From: Anoplolepis gracilipes
Taxonomy: Eukaryota; Arthropoda; Insecta; Hymenoptera; Formicidae
Assembly (NCBI RefSeq): GCF_047496725.1
Contig: NC_132980.1
Coordinates: 1,927,001 to 1,991,000 of the forward strand
Reading direction: 5' to 3'
Length of the DNA: 64,000 nucleotides
Below the pieces are notes generated by a model. That model worked only from the letters and a program-made list of their open reading frames with translations, was not told the origin of the DNA and searched no databases. The position numbers and the translations under genes are program-made. This document shows, in pieces, positions 39,166 through 51,394 of the stretch. Each line of letters begins with the position of its first letter. Position 1 is the first letter of the stretch.

Positions 39166-40155
39166 ATGAGTGATAAAAAAGCAAACAACAAACAACCATC
39201 GAGAAAAACTGGCAAAGCAAAGAATCAACATAGTTTGGAGAGATGGCAGTTGGTAAACGAGCTGCACGCGCCAGCGAGAAAAAATTTTCCCCGAAGACAC
39301 GTCATAGTGCGGGGATACGATGATCTGTGGCAAGCCGACATCGTCGAGATGCGTCCGTATGCTCGAGTCAACAAGGGATACAATTACATACTCACTGTTA
39401 TCGATGTGTTGAGCAAGTATGCGTGGGTCGTACCGCTCAAGAGTAAAGGTGGAAACGAGGCGGCCGATGCGATTGCAGAGATAATTCGAGACGATGCGAG
39501 ATGCCCGAAAAATTTTCAAACCGATCAAGGAAAAGAATTTTACAATGCAAATGTATAAAACCTCATGAAGAAACACGATATTAATCATTATTCGACATAT
39601 TCCGTCATGAAAGCCTCGATCGTGGAACGCTTCAATCGTACTTTGAAGAATAAAATGTGGAAAATGTTTACGCTCAATGGAAACTACAAGTGGATCGACG
39701 AACTATCGAGACTCGTTGAAAAGTACAACACGCAAAAACATCGCACTATCGGTATGAGACCTGTCGATGTTACTCCAGCCGTCGCGGAGAAACTTTTACA
39801 TACGGTGTACAGCAACGTAAAGATTGCGGCGCTGGCGAAATTTAAAATAGGCGATTCGGTGCGCGTGAGTAAATTCAAGACTTTATTCGAAAAAGGCTAC
39901 ACACCAAATTGGACCACCGAAGTGTTTGAAATTGTTAAGATACAGAAAACTAATCCCGTGACATATATATTAAAAGATTCGCGCGGAAATCCCGTCGCCG
40001 GTGGATTTTACGAATACGAACTACAACGCGTTGCTAATCCCGATATATATCTTGTGGAAAAGATATTGAAGAAGAGAGGGGATGAAGTTTTTGTGAAATG
40101 GTTGGGATTCGATAGTTCACGGAATTCTTGGATACATAAAAATAATGTATTGTAA
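39166..40155 (+). pseudogene. Integrase with nonsense mutation (right arm)
   Basis: Same 329-codon gene as the left arm, but codon 131 is TAA (39556-39558) where the left arm and element 1 have CAA, a C-to-T change. The stop falls between the second catalytic Asp and the Glu, so the truncated product would lack a complete active site. The remainder is open to 40155. Confidence 0.92.
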
Positions 40156-40231
40156 AAATATAACAAATATTATATAAAGTTTACATATATAAATATATAT
40201 AATATTCAAATATATACACTTTTTTTCTTTT

Positions 40232-42817
40232 TTACAACGGTATTCTGTAATGCCCCCATGGTAGCGTATCGATACTTTTAGGTATTATATACCGTTTATC
40301 ATCGTGTGGACTTAGAGCAATTTTTTTCTGCCGCATGGTATATACTTTAGGCATTTTTGATCTTATACTCGATTGCTGTCGCGTCATTTCAATTCCTTCG
40401 TTCAAACACTGCATGTAATCGTCAAATGTTATCGTTTTCGCGACGACGCTATTCTTGACACCTTTTACCTTTTTCGTATCCTTTTTACCATCTATTTTTA
40501 GCGCGTACATTTTTGCTCTAAGCCCGACAAATTCTGTCATTATCATACAGTTGTTTTCATCCTTCATCAGACCCGGTACCTTTTTATTCACGAGCGGTAT
40601 ACCGTACGCATTGTCTATCGCATAGTCGCTCGTGTCGAACTTGCCGATGTCGCGCTTCATATTCTCGTACACGTCTTCGCACTCAATGTGATATATGAGA
40701 CTATCCGTGTCGGTGTACATGACTTTACATTTTTCTTTATACATTGGAATCATGTAATCGTGATGAAATTCGTACAAACACATCTTGGATACATCAAGTA
40801 TACACATACCTACATAGATTGGTTTGTAAAACTTCACCTCGAGTCTACGCAATTCCACAGCGATTAAATTTTCCGAAAAAACGCTCCTGCTATGAAAATT
40901 TGGTTTCGCGATCATTGCCTCTGCGCCGTACCTATCGTCCCATTTTGTTATAAGTTTTACATCTACGCGATTGCGCACATTTTCCATCGTTTTGCCGAAA
41001 ACTGCATTATTCATTAATTTGTATAAATTCTTTTCAAAATCATTTTTAGCCATTGTTCTAAATTGCGTGTTTAATTCAATATATGTACGTAACCATGGAG
41101 ATTGCGCGAATTGTAATATGCGATGAATTTTTGTAACGCGAAGACCGTGTCGCGTACATTGCTGCAGATTGCGGTAGTGTATTACGTATCGTTTCTTATC
41201 GTATAAGGTTGCGAGCAACTTGTTCTCTCTCTTGTCGGGTGGTTTGTCACGCGTCGGACAAAACGGTAAGTCAGTATGCGCGTCGTGAAGATGTTGCGGG
41301 TACTCGAGATCGACTTCGAGAATATAGTCTGTAGGCGAATCGGACGCGATCGATGATAGATCAAAATTGTATATATTGTCGACCCATTGAAAACTAGCGT
41401 AAGGCAAAGGTTGACACATTGCCCATCCGTATAAATTATTTACATCGAAATACATTAGATACGATGACGGTTTCAATGGCTCGTATGACTGCATGTACTT
41501 GTTATTAGCATGCGCGTATCTGTTGGAACATTGACTCAAACCACCGCGTATACCTCGTTCTATAAACATTACCATATCGATGTCAGTGAGCAATTCAAAC
41601 TTAATATTTGTATGCTTCAACATGGCATCCCACGTGTATCCGGGCAGAGTATAATAATGCGCAGGGTCGAGCCCGTAACTCTTGATACAATTGTCACGAA
41701 AATTTTCAAAAACATCGCCTAATAACAAGACATCGATTTTTAAATATAGATCGCTATATTCGCCTAGCGTTCTAATGGAGAATCGGTTCCAAACAGTCTC
41801 GGCGTGCGCGTAATCGCTCTCGGATACTGTGTCATCGGTCAAGGAACTGTAAAATAATTCGCGCGGAGGTAAACATGTATCGTGCAATTTATCTACACAA
41901 TCGATATATTCGTACGGAAAGACACCTTTTCGCGTTAACAGATCAAAGTCTTCTACCCGCAAATTTTGATATTCAGATTGTAAAATTTTTAATTTATCTT
42001 TACTGAGAAAAGATGCTAATTTGTTGAGACTTGTTGTGAGAAATTTAAAAGAATCGATGAAACATAATTTAATGCGATTTCGCGAATTGTCTTCCGTAAG
42101 TTTAACATCTTTCGTAAATGAAACGTATTTTTCTTTAGTTATCGGAAGTAGATCGATTCTTCCTTCGAACGCTGTAGCTATTTCCTCGATTATAAAATGT
42201 GAATCGTAACCGGATAAATTGTGGAAAATAATTGGAATATAAAAGGATTTCTTATAATTTAGATTGCAATTTGAATGCGCGGAACCTCTGTACCGTCCAG
42301 TGAGGTGGCAATGATCGTGTACGCGCGTATCGTCTTCCACGAATGGTTTCTCACATATGTGACATTGAATAGCGCTGTTAAACTTTTCCAATTCTTCACG
42401 CGTCAAATTTATCATGGGAAGATTTGTAGATAAAATTGTTTTCACGCTCGTTGCTAAATTTTTTAATTCTTCAGCAAACCATGCGACGCAATTGGCTTCG
42501 CGACGAGAATGATACGCGGACAACGAATTATCGTACGAGCAATGTACATAATAAGCGATACTAAACACTTGATGATGCTGGTATACATTTTTTTCTGCTT
42601 CTTCTTCTTTGTCCGTCTTTCTCAAAACACATTCCAGGTCGGCATACACGACGAAAGGAACCTGCTCCTTCCTGTTATAGTTGTTAAAAGCGAGCCACTT
42701 ATCTTTATCGCTCGGTAATCGAATAGCGCAATCATTCATCTTCCCGCAGTCTGCAGTATGTAACTGTAGTTTCTCATTCGAATAAAAATAATGTAGACAT
42801 CTATAAAAGAGAAATAA

Positions 42818-42873
<56 letters not shown>

Positions 42874-44018
42874 AACATTTATAAAAAATAGAAATAATAA
42901 TTATATATTTATTTTGAAAAAAATCAATAATATTAAATATACATACCGATCACAAATATATTTTTGTCCATTGTGTTTATTGAGTTGCGAACTCACGAGT
43001 CGCGATAAATTCTTGATCCACGCGAAATGTCCGATATCTTGCGCATCTTGAATGTAGAGCAAATTGGCGTGCTTGTCCCTCTTTTGCTCCGAAAGACGAA
43101 TAGGAACAATATTTTCGTTTTCGATGGTGTACACATTGATTGAAATATTGTTGTTAATTTCAAACTTTTTAATTTGATTAAGAGTCACTGGAAACTCAAT
43201 GTCTCGAAGATTTAGCACATCCGTGTAACGCGGGTACGATAATTCTCGTTCAACCCTTCTTTCAGCGGGATACATAGCAGCAGTCACTGCCCATGCGAAA
43301 CATGCATTGTCTTTGGATCGCACGTTAACTATCGCTCGCTTCATCATTATCTTTCGCGGTAATATAATATGACATCCCGCACGCATAGGATTATATTTAT
43401 TTATATTTACAGTCAAATTAAGTATACGCGATAATGCCCACTCACTATCACGTTCTTGAAATTCTTCGAGAGATGCTAAAGTGGGCTCGATAACACGTTG
43501 CTCGTACCATTCGCGTAAATCAGATGTACGAAATAGTTCACAGTTTTTTGTACTTCACTTTTATCGTCGTGCTTTTCACCCGCCACAAACTCACCGTTAA
43601 ACATAGTATTCACTTTCACACTGCAGTGTGTTTCGATAGCGTCTCGCACATGTTCGAGCACGATATCACTCGCGTCTTCGAGAAACTGGCGAGGTTCGAT
43701 ATAATTGCTATTGATTATCGCACCAGTCGATATACGGTTCTCGAACGCTGTATCAATTTCTCGCCAAAATAGTGCAGCTTGATGCGCGCTGTGTCCGGCA
43801 CCCGCGTGTACGAAACGTTTGCGCAACGCATTTTTCAGTCCTTCGAGTCGCGCGATCTTTGCGATCAACAATTGTCGATATCCGATCGATATTCGCGGTC
43901 GTTTAATTCGACTCTGCTCTTCCAACGACTTGATATAATCATCGCATCGCACCTCCCACGCAAAGTACTCCTCCACCGAATTTATCAAGGTGGATTGATG
44001 CGTTAAAACCTGCTCCAT
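40232..44018 (-). pseudogene. DNA polymerase B, frameshifted in exon 1 (right arm)
   Basis: Exon 1 44018-42947, intron 42946-42801 (GTATGT...TATAG, with TA tract), exon 2 42800-40232. Exon 2 encodes the same protein as the left arm. At about 43555 exon 1 is one base shorter (AAGTGAAGTAC versus AAGTGTAAGTAC in the left arm), shifting the frame after about 155 residues, before all exonuclease and polymerase motifs. Splice sites are intact. Confidence 0.9.
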
Positions 44019-44687
44019 TTTTTTACACATAAGGTACACTCGTGCAAGCTTCGACAATAATGGTGAGATGTGACTCTCCGTTCTGATTTATATCTAATCG
44101 TTATATTCTTTTCACGTTGCGAAAACGTTATTCTTTCGTATAAACATCCGTCATTTCTATAATATCACGTCTCTTTATCTCACGCATATTTCGTGGTAAT
44201 GTAATATAATATGACATCCTCTACGCATAGGATTATATTTATTATTTATAATCAAATTAAATATACATGATAATGCCCACCCACTATGCGACACGTTATT
44301 CTTTAGCGCAAACATTCGTACTGTCGGCGCGTTATTCTTTAGCGCAAACATCCGTACCGTCGACGGTCTGTTTATGTTATCATTTAGCCAAAAATTTTAT
44401 CTCACGCTTTGTCGTATACATTTGTAACCGAATATTTCAATCGTCGTATACATTTGATTAGATTTCATCATACGGCGGCCACACACGGCGCTCGAGAAAG
44501 CACGTGGAGACGCGATTTTAATAATTTCTAGCAGCCTTACATTGGCGCTTACAAAATTACGTCACAAATACTCCCCTCCTCATGACGTTTTGCGATATTA
44601 CAAATTGATCGCAGTACTTTCAATAGTTTAGTATCGCATCAGTTGTCCGTGCATAAGGTTGTGCAAAAAAAAAAAAAAAAAAAAAAA

Positions 44688-45430
44688 ATGTGCTCTACAA
44701 AAGAAACCAGCAAGATGAATTTTTACATTCCGATTGAGAACGGTGAAATTCAATCAAAGAACATGTAAGTTTCAATTATTTTCTAAATATTATTTCCTAA
44801 ATATTATTTTCTAAATATTATTTTTTAATATATTTTAATATTTTATATAGCGTTTCATCTCGTCGTGCGGTTTGCATACTTGGAAGAAGGTATATCTTAA
44901 GCCCGACATCTTACAAATATTTGGAGATTGGAATAAGCGTTGGAGCTATGTCGTATGTCGAATTGATACTTGGTGACAACCGAGGTAATTGATTAGTATT
45001 GCCTATTGTACTCTGGCACTCATTGATGCAGAAACGTGCAGACATTGAACGACATGTACAATCGACTGAAAGTCAACCATTATGGATCTGCGATCTATCT
45101 ATCCAAATGATCGCATTAAACGGATCGAGAATTATTAAATTAACATTATCTAATAAGTCTTTGTATATGCAACCTCAAACATTATTACATTTATTCGATT
45201 TTGAAGATTGCATCGATCATATGCATTCATGGTTGTGTCAAAATACACATTTCGTGAATGAAAAATTTAAACAATTTTGTAACGTCTTGCAACGAAACAA
45301 TATTACTGATGTAAATGATGCTGTGAAAGCGATTCGCGAGAGTGACGCGTTCGATAGCGGATCACTCGTAGATTGCGAATTGTTGGCGTGTGCTATAAAT
45401 GATATACTTTATGATACTTGTAACAAATAA
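44688..45430 (+). pseudogene. Two-exon accessory gene homologous to 7670-8512, with nonsense codon
   Basis: Exon 1 44688-44764 ends at GTAAGT; exon 2 starts at 44851 after TTTTATATAG. The joined frame matches the element 1 gene (RRYILSPTSYKYLEIGISVG, then DCELLACAI near the end) with the intron in the same phase. An in-frame TGA at 44990-44992 interrupts exon 2. The exon 1 sequence is unrelated or too diverged to align. It points toward the right terminal repeat, as its homologue points toward the left end of element 1. Confidence 0.75.
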
Positions 45431-45644
45431 AAAATTATTATTAACATTAATGTTTCTCTTCACACTATTTTATTCTACGACTCTTCCTCCTCCTCCTCCT
45501 CGCGCTCTCTTAGTCTCAGTCAAACAAAGACGTTTACCTCTCATAGGATCATATGCATAGTCTATTTAAAAAGAGATACTCTATTTAGAGAGAGATGAGA
45601 TATGGGATCTCGTGTATATATTTGAGATAAATGCGCGTGGGCTA
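45431..45644. other. Gene-poor interval before right terminal repeat
   Basis: Contains a (TCC)n tract (45484-45503). No gene seen. Confidence 0.6.
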
Positions 45645-46148
45645 TCGCACCGTCTCCCTCTACCGCGTTGCGAACGTCTATCGCACCGTCTCCCTCTACC
45701 ACGTTGCGGACGTCTATCGCACCGTCTCCCTCTACCATGTTGCGGACGTCTATCGCACCGTCTCCCTCTACCACGTTGCGAACGTAATTATTTATTGCAA
45801 ATATACATTATGAATAAACAGAGTGGGGTGATTATTTTATTTATAACAGTTGACATTCCTCTCTCTCACCGTCAGACCTCCGCAGTCAGTCGGAGAGGAC
45901 ACTCCCTCCACGTGCGGAACCATATGTATGCCCCCCTCCCCCTCCCCCTCTCAATCAGGGGGTGTTTGGTACCATCCTCCCCCTTAATCTGGGGGGTGGG
46001 GCATTTGGTACCTCCCCCCCAGATTGAGGGGGGCATAGCCCCCCCCCCCCGGTCAGTGCGGGGGGGCGAGGTACCTCGCCTCGTCCTCCCCCCGCTTACC
46101 TCACCCCCCCTCAGATCCCAGGATTAGAACTCTCTTATACTATCTACT
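45645..46148 (-). repeat. Right terminal inverted repeat of element 2
   Basis: Inverted counterpart of 30024-30610: four 36-bp units (CGCACCGTCTCCCTCTACCA..., 45645-45788), the conserved segment 45800-45930, C-run tracts, and the tip ending ...ACTATCTACT. The tip is present once. Between the 36-bp units and the tip the C-rich part differs in length from the left. Confidence 0.88.
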
Positions 46149-46996
46149 TATTTATTAACTATTAGTTAAAATTATAATTTAATTTTAAAATTCACATTAA
46201 TGTATCTATTCATGCATTTAAGTTTTCTTCTCAATTTTTTGTATAATAACTTTTCTTTTTAAATCTTATTTTCAACAAACATTAGTTTTAAATTATGGAT
46301 ATATAATAAGGTACACAAACAAGATAAAGTACATATAAAATAAAGTACACAAACAAAAAAAATATAACATACTTTTATTCCAAGAAAAATTAAATTATTA
46401 ATTTTAATATTTTATTTATAGGAGTAATCAAAATATAAAAAGTAATCCTACAGCAGTAATTTTACAGGAGTTATCTATTTTACAAGGTAAACATATATTT
46501 TTATAATATAATTGAATATTTAGTCAAAATTATTTAATGAAATGTAATATGTCTTTGTTATATTCAAATTGCACTTTTGTTTTAATCTAATTCCTATAAT
46601 TCTAGCTATCAATTTTAATTATTTTTAAATGCAATAAAATGTTTTGTTGGAAATTAAATTCCTTATAACTTTTGATTGTTTCATATTGACTTCAGATTTT
46701 TTTATCAATCTTTAAACATATGTAACAACAACTTGTTTTTATTAAATTCCTATCTAAATATATTAAATATAGATTCTAAACATCCTTATAAATTAAAATA
46801 TTTTAATGTTTCTCTTTTAGAAACAAACTTTTTCGAACTAAATAAACGAAATTAAAATTTAGCAATTCAAAAAATGTACATAATCTTTGCAATCTTGCTT
46901 TTTAGTTAATATAAATATTGTCACATTTTGCAGAATTAAAATTGAAATTCAATTACTTTTTTATTACGATTATATTCTTCAAAATCCATTAATATA

Positions 46997-47931
46997 CAGG
47001 GTGTCCCAGAACAACCTTCCGTCCGTAAAATGACGTATTCCTGACGCAATTTTAAGCCAATTTTTCCTTTACCAAAATTTGATTTGAAGCGTAGTTTTTG
47101 AGTTATAAGCAAAAATAGTTAGCAAATCACACGTCGAGTATAGAAGGCAGGCAGGAGCGGCGCGGCGCACCGCGAGCGCGGGCGCAGCTGACCGTCCGAC
47201 GAGTGATTACCGCCGCATGAGTCGCTAACTATTTTATCTTATAACATAAAATTATGCTTTAAATAAAATTTTGGTAAAGAAGAAAATGTCTTATAATTAC
47301 GTCAGGAATAAGTGTTCCTTAAAATAACGTCGGACGCTGCGATCAGCTGATTGCTACACGCGATGTGTCTCTCAGCTGAGCCAGAAACTCAATATATCGA
47401 TCGGTCTGACGTCGTCGACGACAATGTCGATGACAATCGAAGGAGCGTCGCCGTCGCGGAGACGGTTATTTCTCTCTTTCTCTCACTCACTCTGTCCCTT
47501 TCTTTTACGCACACACTCAGCATACACACATCGCGTGTAGCAATCAGCTGATTGCATCATCCGACGGTCGGCGATCCGGAACAACTTTTGGTCATTAAAC
47601 GTTATTTTAAGGAACACTTATTCCTGACGTAATTATAAGACATTTTCGTCTTTACCAAAATTTTATTTAAAGCATAATTTTATGTTATAAAATAAAATAG
47701 TTAACGACTCATGCGGCGGTAATCACTCGTCGGACGGTCAGCTGCGCCCGCGCTCGCGGTGCGCCGCGCCGCTCCTGCCGCCTTCTATACTCGACGTGTG
47801 ATTTGCTAACTATTTTTGCTTATAACTCAAAAACTACGCTTCAAATCAAATTTTGGTAAAGGAAAAATTGTCTTAAAATTGCGTCAGGAATACGTCATTT
47901 TACGGACGGAAGGTTGTTCTGGGACACCCTG
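46997..47931. mobile_element. Foldback MITE, copy A (CAGGGTGTCCC ends)
   Basis: Ends CAGGGTGTCCCAGAACAACC and its inverse, flanked by TA. Arms of about 340 bp are inverted copies (46997-47330, 47590-47931) around a unique ~250-bp centre. No transposase is encoded. The arms are long relative to the element, so single-stranded DNA would form a large hairpin. Confidence 0.88.
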
Positions 47932-48833
47932 TATATTTGTTTTAACTTTTTTCCAGAAGAAGCGAAGTTTCTTTTTTGTTTTATATCTTTTGTTTTCTAA
48001 AAAAAACATATAAATGTAATAACCTACAAATAATACGAGATATTAGTTATGCTCATAAAAAGTTTAAATTAATACAAAAGTTAACATCAAAGTTGAATTA
48101 TTGTATATTGATCATATTGTTGCAGCAGTTGAGATAAAAAACAATTATTTGCATAATTAATAAAATAAAATACGAAAATAAAAATTCAACACAGGAAAAA
48201 AAAGACATTGCAAAAAACGAGAATATGACCTTGAAGGAAATTACCGATACAGATTTATTTACACATAAGGAAATTTTAGAGGATGTTGTTGAAAACGATA
48301 CAACTTTGTAAGTAAACAACTTTTTATTTTATTAATAATCACATATTAATTATAAAGAAGCGTATATTATATAGAATCGATTAAAACTGTAAAACACACA
48401 CATACATTTGATACAAATTATATAATTTATAATTTTGTAATTTATTTATAAAAAAATCGTTTTAGATATTGCTTAAGAAAATTACGTTTCAAAATCAGGA
48501 TGTATTGAATAATTTTATATATGCACGTACACGCGCACATATACACGATTTTTAATTTAGATACATTAATTTTACTCAAATAAGCTTTGTATTTTAAATA
48601 TTATAAAATATATTTTTTATTTTACAGTAAAATAACAGGTTATGTGAGTTCAATCTTTCAAATAAAATCGTACGAGAAGAATGACAAGAAATGGGATCTT
48701 TTTAACTTTATTTTAAGTACCGGTGAAACCACTATACAAGTCACTGCTTGAAATAATTTGGCTTTTAAATATGCAAGTTTAATAACTGAGACAGAACAGG
48801 TAAGATATTTATTTATACACACACAAATAAATA

Positions 48834-48835
<2 letters not shown>

Positions 48836-48878
<43 letters not shown>

Positions 48879-48880
48879 GT
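48836..48880. repeat. (TA)n microsatellite
   Basis: Borders MITE copy B on its left; a second TA tract (49811-49868) borders it on the right, consistent with insertion into a TA-rich site. Confidence 0.9.
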
Positions 48881-48884
48881 ATAT

Positions 48885-49807
48885 AGGGTGTCCCAAAACA
48901 ACCTTCCGTCCGTAAAATGACGTATTTTTGACATAATTCTAAGACAATTTTTTCTTTACCCAAATTTGATTTGAAGCGTAGTTTTGAGTTATAAGCAAAA
49001 ATAGTTAATAAATCACACGTCGAGTATAGAAAGCAGGCAGGAGCGGCGCGGCGCACCGCGAGCGCGGGCGCAGCTGACCGTCCGACGAGTGATTACCGCC
49101 GCATGAGTCGCTAATTATTTTATCTTATAACATAAAATTATGCTTTAAATAAAATTTTGGTAAAAAAGAAAATGTCTTATAATTACATCAGGAATAAGTG
49201 TTCCTTAAAATAACCTTACTTTAATGACCAAAAGTTGTTCCGGATCGCCGACCATCAGATCAGCTGATTGCTATACGCGATGTGTGTATGTCTGAGTGTG
49301 TGCGTAAAAGAAAGGGACAGAGTGAATGAGAGAAAGAGAGAGAGAAATAACCGTCTCCGCGACAGCGACGCTCCTTCGATTGTCATCGACATTGTCGTCG
49401 ACGACTTCAGACCGATATATTGATTTTCCGGCTGAGAGACACATCGCGTGTAGCAATCAGCTGATCGCAGCGTCCGACGTTATTTTAAGGAAGACTTATT
49501 CCTGACGTAATTATAAGACATTTTCTTCTTTACCAAAATTTTATTTAAAGCATAATTTTATGTTATAAGATAAAATAGTTAGCGACTCATGCGGCGGTAA
49601 TCACTCGTCGGACGGTCAGCTGCGCCTGCGCTCGTGGTGCGCCGCGCCGCTCCTGCCTGCCTTCTGTACTTGACATATGATTTACTAACTATTTTTGCTT
49701 ATAACTCAAAAACTACGCTTTAAATCAAATTTTGATAAAGGAAAAATTGTCTTAAAATTGTATCAGGAATACGTCACTTTACGGACGGAAAGTTGTTCTG
49801 ACACATC

Positions 49808-49810
<3 letters not shown>
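48885..49810. mobile_element. Foldback MITE, copy B
   Basis: Same family as 46997-47931, with the unique centre in reverse orientation, so it is inserted the other way round. Terminal bases have drifted (AGGGTGTCCCAAAAC left; ACACATCCTG right). Confidence 0.88.
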
Positions 49811-49860
<50 letters not shown>

Positions 49861-49868
49861 ATATATAT

Positions 49869-51390
49869 GTATATATACTATAAATTTACTTAATATTAAT
49901 AATTTATTATTAATTCTTTATTATTTATTGACAATAAAAATAAATATAACAAATAATAATGATAAATAATAAGATATATATAAATGTTAACAACACTATA
50001 ATGAACTTATATTAATTGTATCAGCTTCTTCGTTAGAGGCAGAACTCTTTTAATAATTTTAATTTGAAATTAAGATAATTAAAATTAATGTTAGCACTTT
50101 TTTAGATGTATTGTATATATTAAATTGATACCAAAATTTAGCAATTTATATTTCGTTAGCGCTTTATCGCATATACTAAATTGGTATTGATAGTATGTTT
50201 TTAATTCTAGTAAAATTACTTTTACGATTTCAATGACAAGTAAATAAATAAAATAAAAATATAAAAAAAATAATTTTATATATTATTATATAACACCTAG
50301 ATAGAAGTTTGATAATAAATGCCATAATATGATTCTACAAAATGCACATTTTTTCTTAAAAAGTATTTTCTAATTATAAGTTAATAAATATTTTAGATAA
50401 TTGTAAAGAAAATTATTTTGAAATAATTTTACAATAATATACAATGTACAGAGAGTCTGAGACCATCCGTACACCTCTTTTATCTCAGAAACAGAGCATT
50501 TTAGTTTTAGAGAAAAATGTTTTTCAGACAAAAGTTGTATGATTTTGAGGGGAACATAAGATGGTGTTATCAATTTAACCTTGGATAATCGTTTTAAGGT
50601 TATGTATTTTACAAGATATTTTGTATTTTATGTCAAAAATACTGCAATTTTGAAGTCTTATAATCGAAAATCATTAAATGGAAAAAATATTTTATCATAG
50701 TATTTTGAAAAACTCTCGAAATAAGCTACAAGAATATGCAATCAAAATAGGGTGTTCCATTTAAAAAAATTAATATGACCTTATATGACTTACAAACAAC
50801 TATACAAGATCAAATCAATGACACCTTATATATCCCTAGAAACCATGCAACTTTTGTCTTAAACATTTTTCTCTAAAATGCTCTAGTTCCGAGATAAAAT
50901 CTTCATATTTCTTTGCGAAATTTTCATTTAAGAATACTCCAATAATAATTGTATAATTTTTTGCTATAAGAATTTTCACAAGTACAAACTTAGTTTCTAA
51001 AATAACTTCATCAATAAATGTGCTAAGATAATTCTTAGTAATACAATTATATTAGCATTTATTTTAGGTGTCAATTTTACGTAGATTACTACATATTACA
51101 ATAATTAAATTTAAAACCAAAGGTTTGAAAATTTAAAATTCTAATATGATATATTGTATCCTTACATTTTAAAATTAAAAAGATACTAAAACTTTTTTAC
51201 ATGCTTTCCTATCTGGATGAAAAAAATAAAAAATAAAAAAAAATATAAATAAATAATAAAGAAAAAATATGTGAGAAGTACACAGTTTTTGACAAAAGTC
51301 ATATTTATGCAAAAATTTATGAAAATTTAATTTTTTAACAATAATGTTAAAAATATCATTTTAGCAAATAATAAAGAGTATATAGGTATG
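49869..51390. other. AT-rich interval with a smaller inverted repeat
   Basis: Arms around 50470-50565 and 50830-50915 are inverted and share the ACAAAAGTTG/AAACATTTTTCTCTAAAATGC sequence also related to 4085-4160. It is probably another non-autonomous element. Other stretches match the decayed repeat at 27.1-27.5 kb. No gene. Confidence 0.55.
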
Positions 51391-51394
51391 TAAA

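Larger units (their letters stand above)
39085..44496 (-). repeat. Right arm of the 5.4-kb palindrome
   Basis: Inverted partner of 32354-37761. Gene order outward from the core is integrase then polymerase, the same as in element 1, so this arm plus the core is collinear with 14.2-20.7 kb and the left arm is the added copy. Private changes here are a nonsense in the integrase, a 1-nt deletion in polymerase exon 1, and 4 bp more in the intron TA tract. Confidence 0.95.
30024..46148. mobile_element. Element 2: palindromic Polinton derivative without capsid genes, 16.1 kb
   Basis: Both ends begin AGTAGATA(A/G)TATAAGAGAGTTCT (inverted), share G-run-rich subterminal DNA and four 36-bp tandem units, and so define terminal inverted repeats. 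Between them lie two copies of the integrase/polymerase block as inverted arms (32354-37761 and 39085-44496). A 1,323-bp core between the arms holds the fibre-like module. Single accessory genes lie outside each arm. No capsid, protease or ATPase gene is present. I see no clean 6-bp target duplication (GTTATT left, TATTTA right). Confidence 0.85.

Noticed and set aside
30018..46154. 6-bp target duplication for element 2
   Set aside because: Flanks read GTTATT and TATTTA; a shared TTATT is offset by three bases and could be chance in AT-rich DNA.
47351..49456. Small ORFs in the centres of the two MITEs
   Set aside because: They are the same unique centre in opposite orientations, not conserved as protein, and lie in non-autonomous elements.
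47330..49480. Inversion of the MITE centre by recombination between arms
   Set aside because: Because the arms are symmetric, an inverted centre is equally explained by insertion of the whole element in the opposite orientation.
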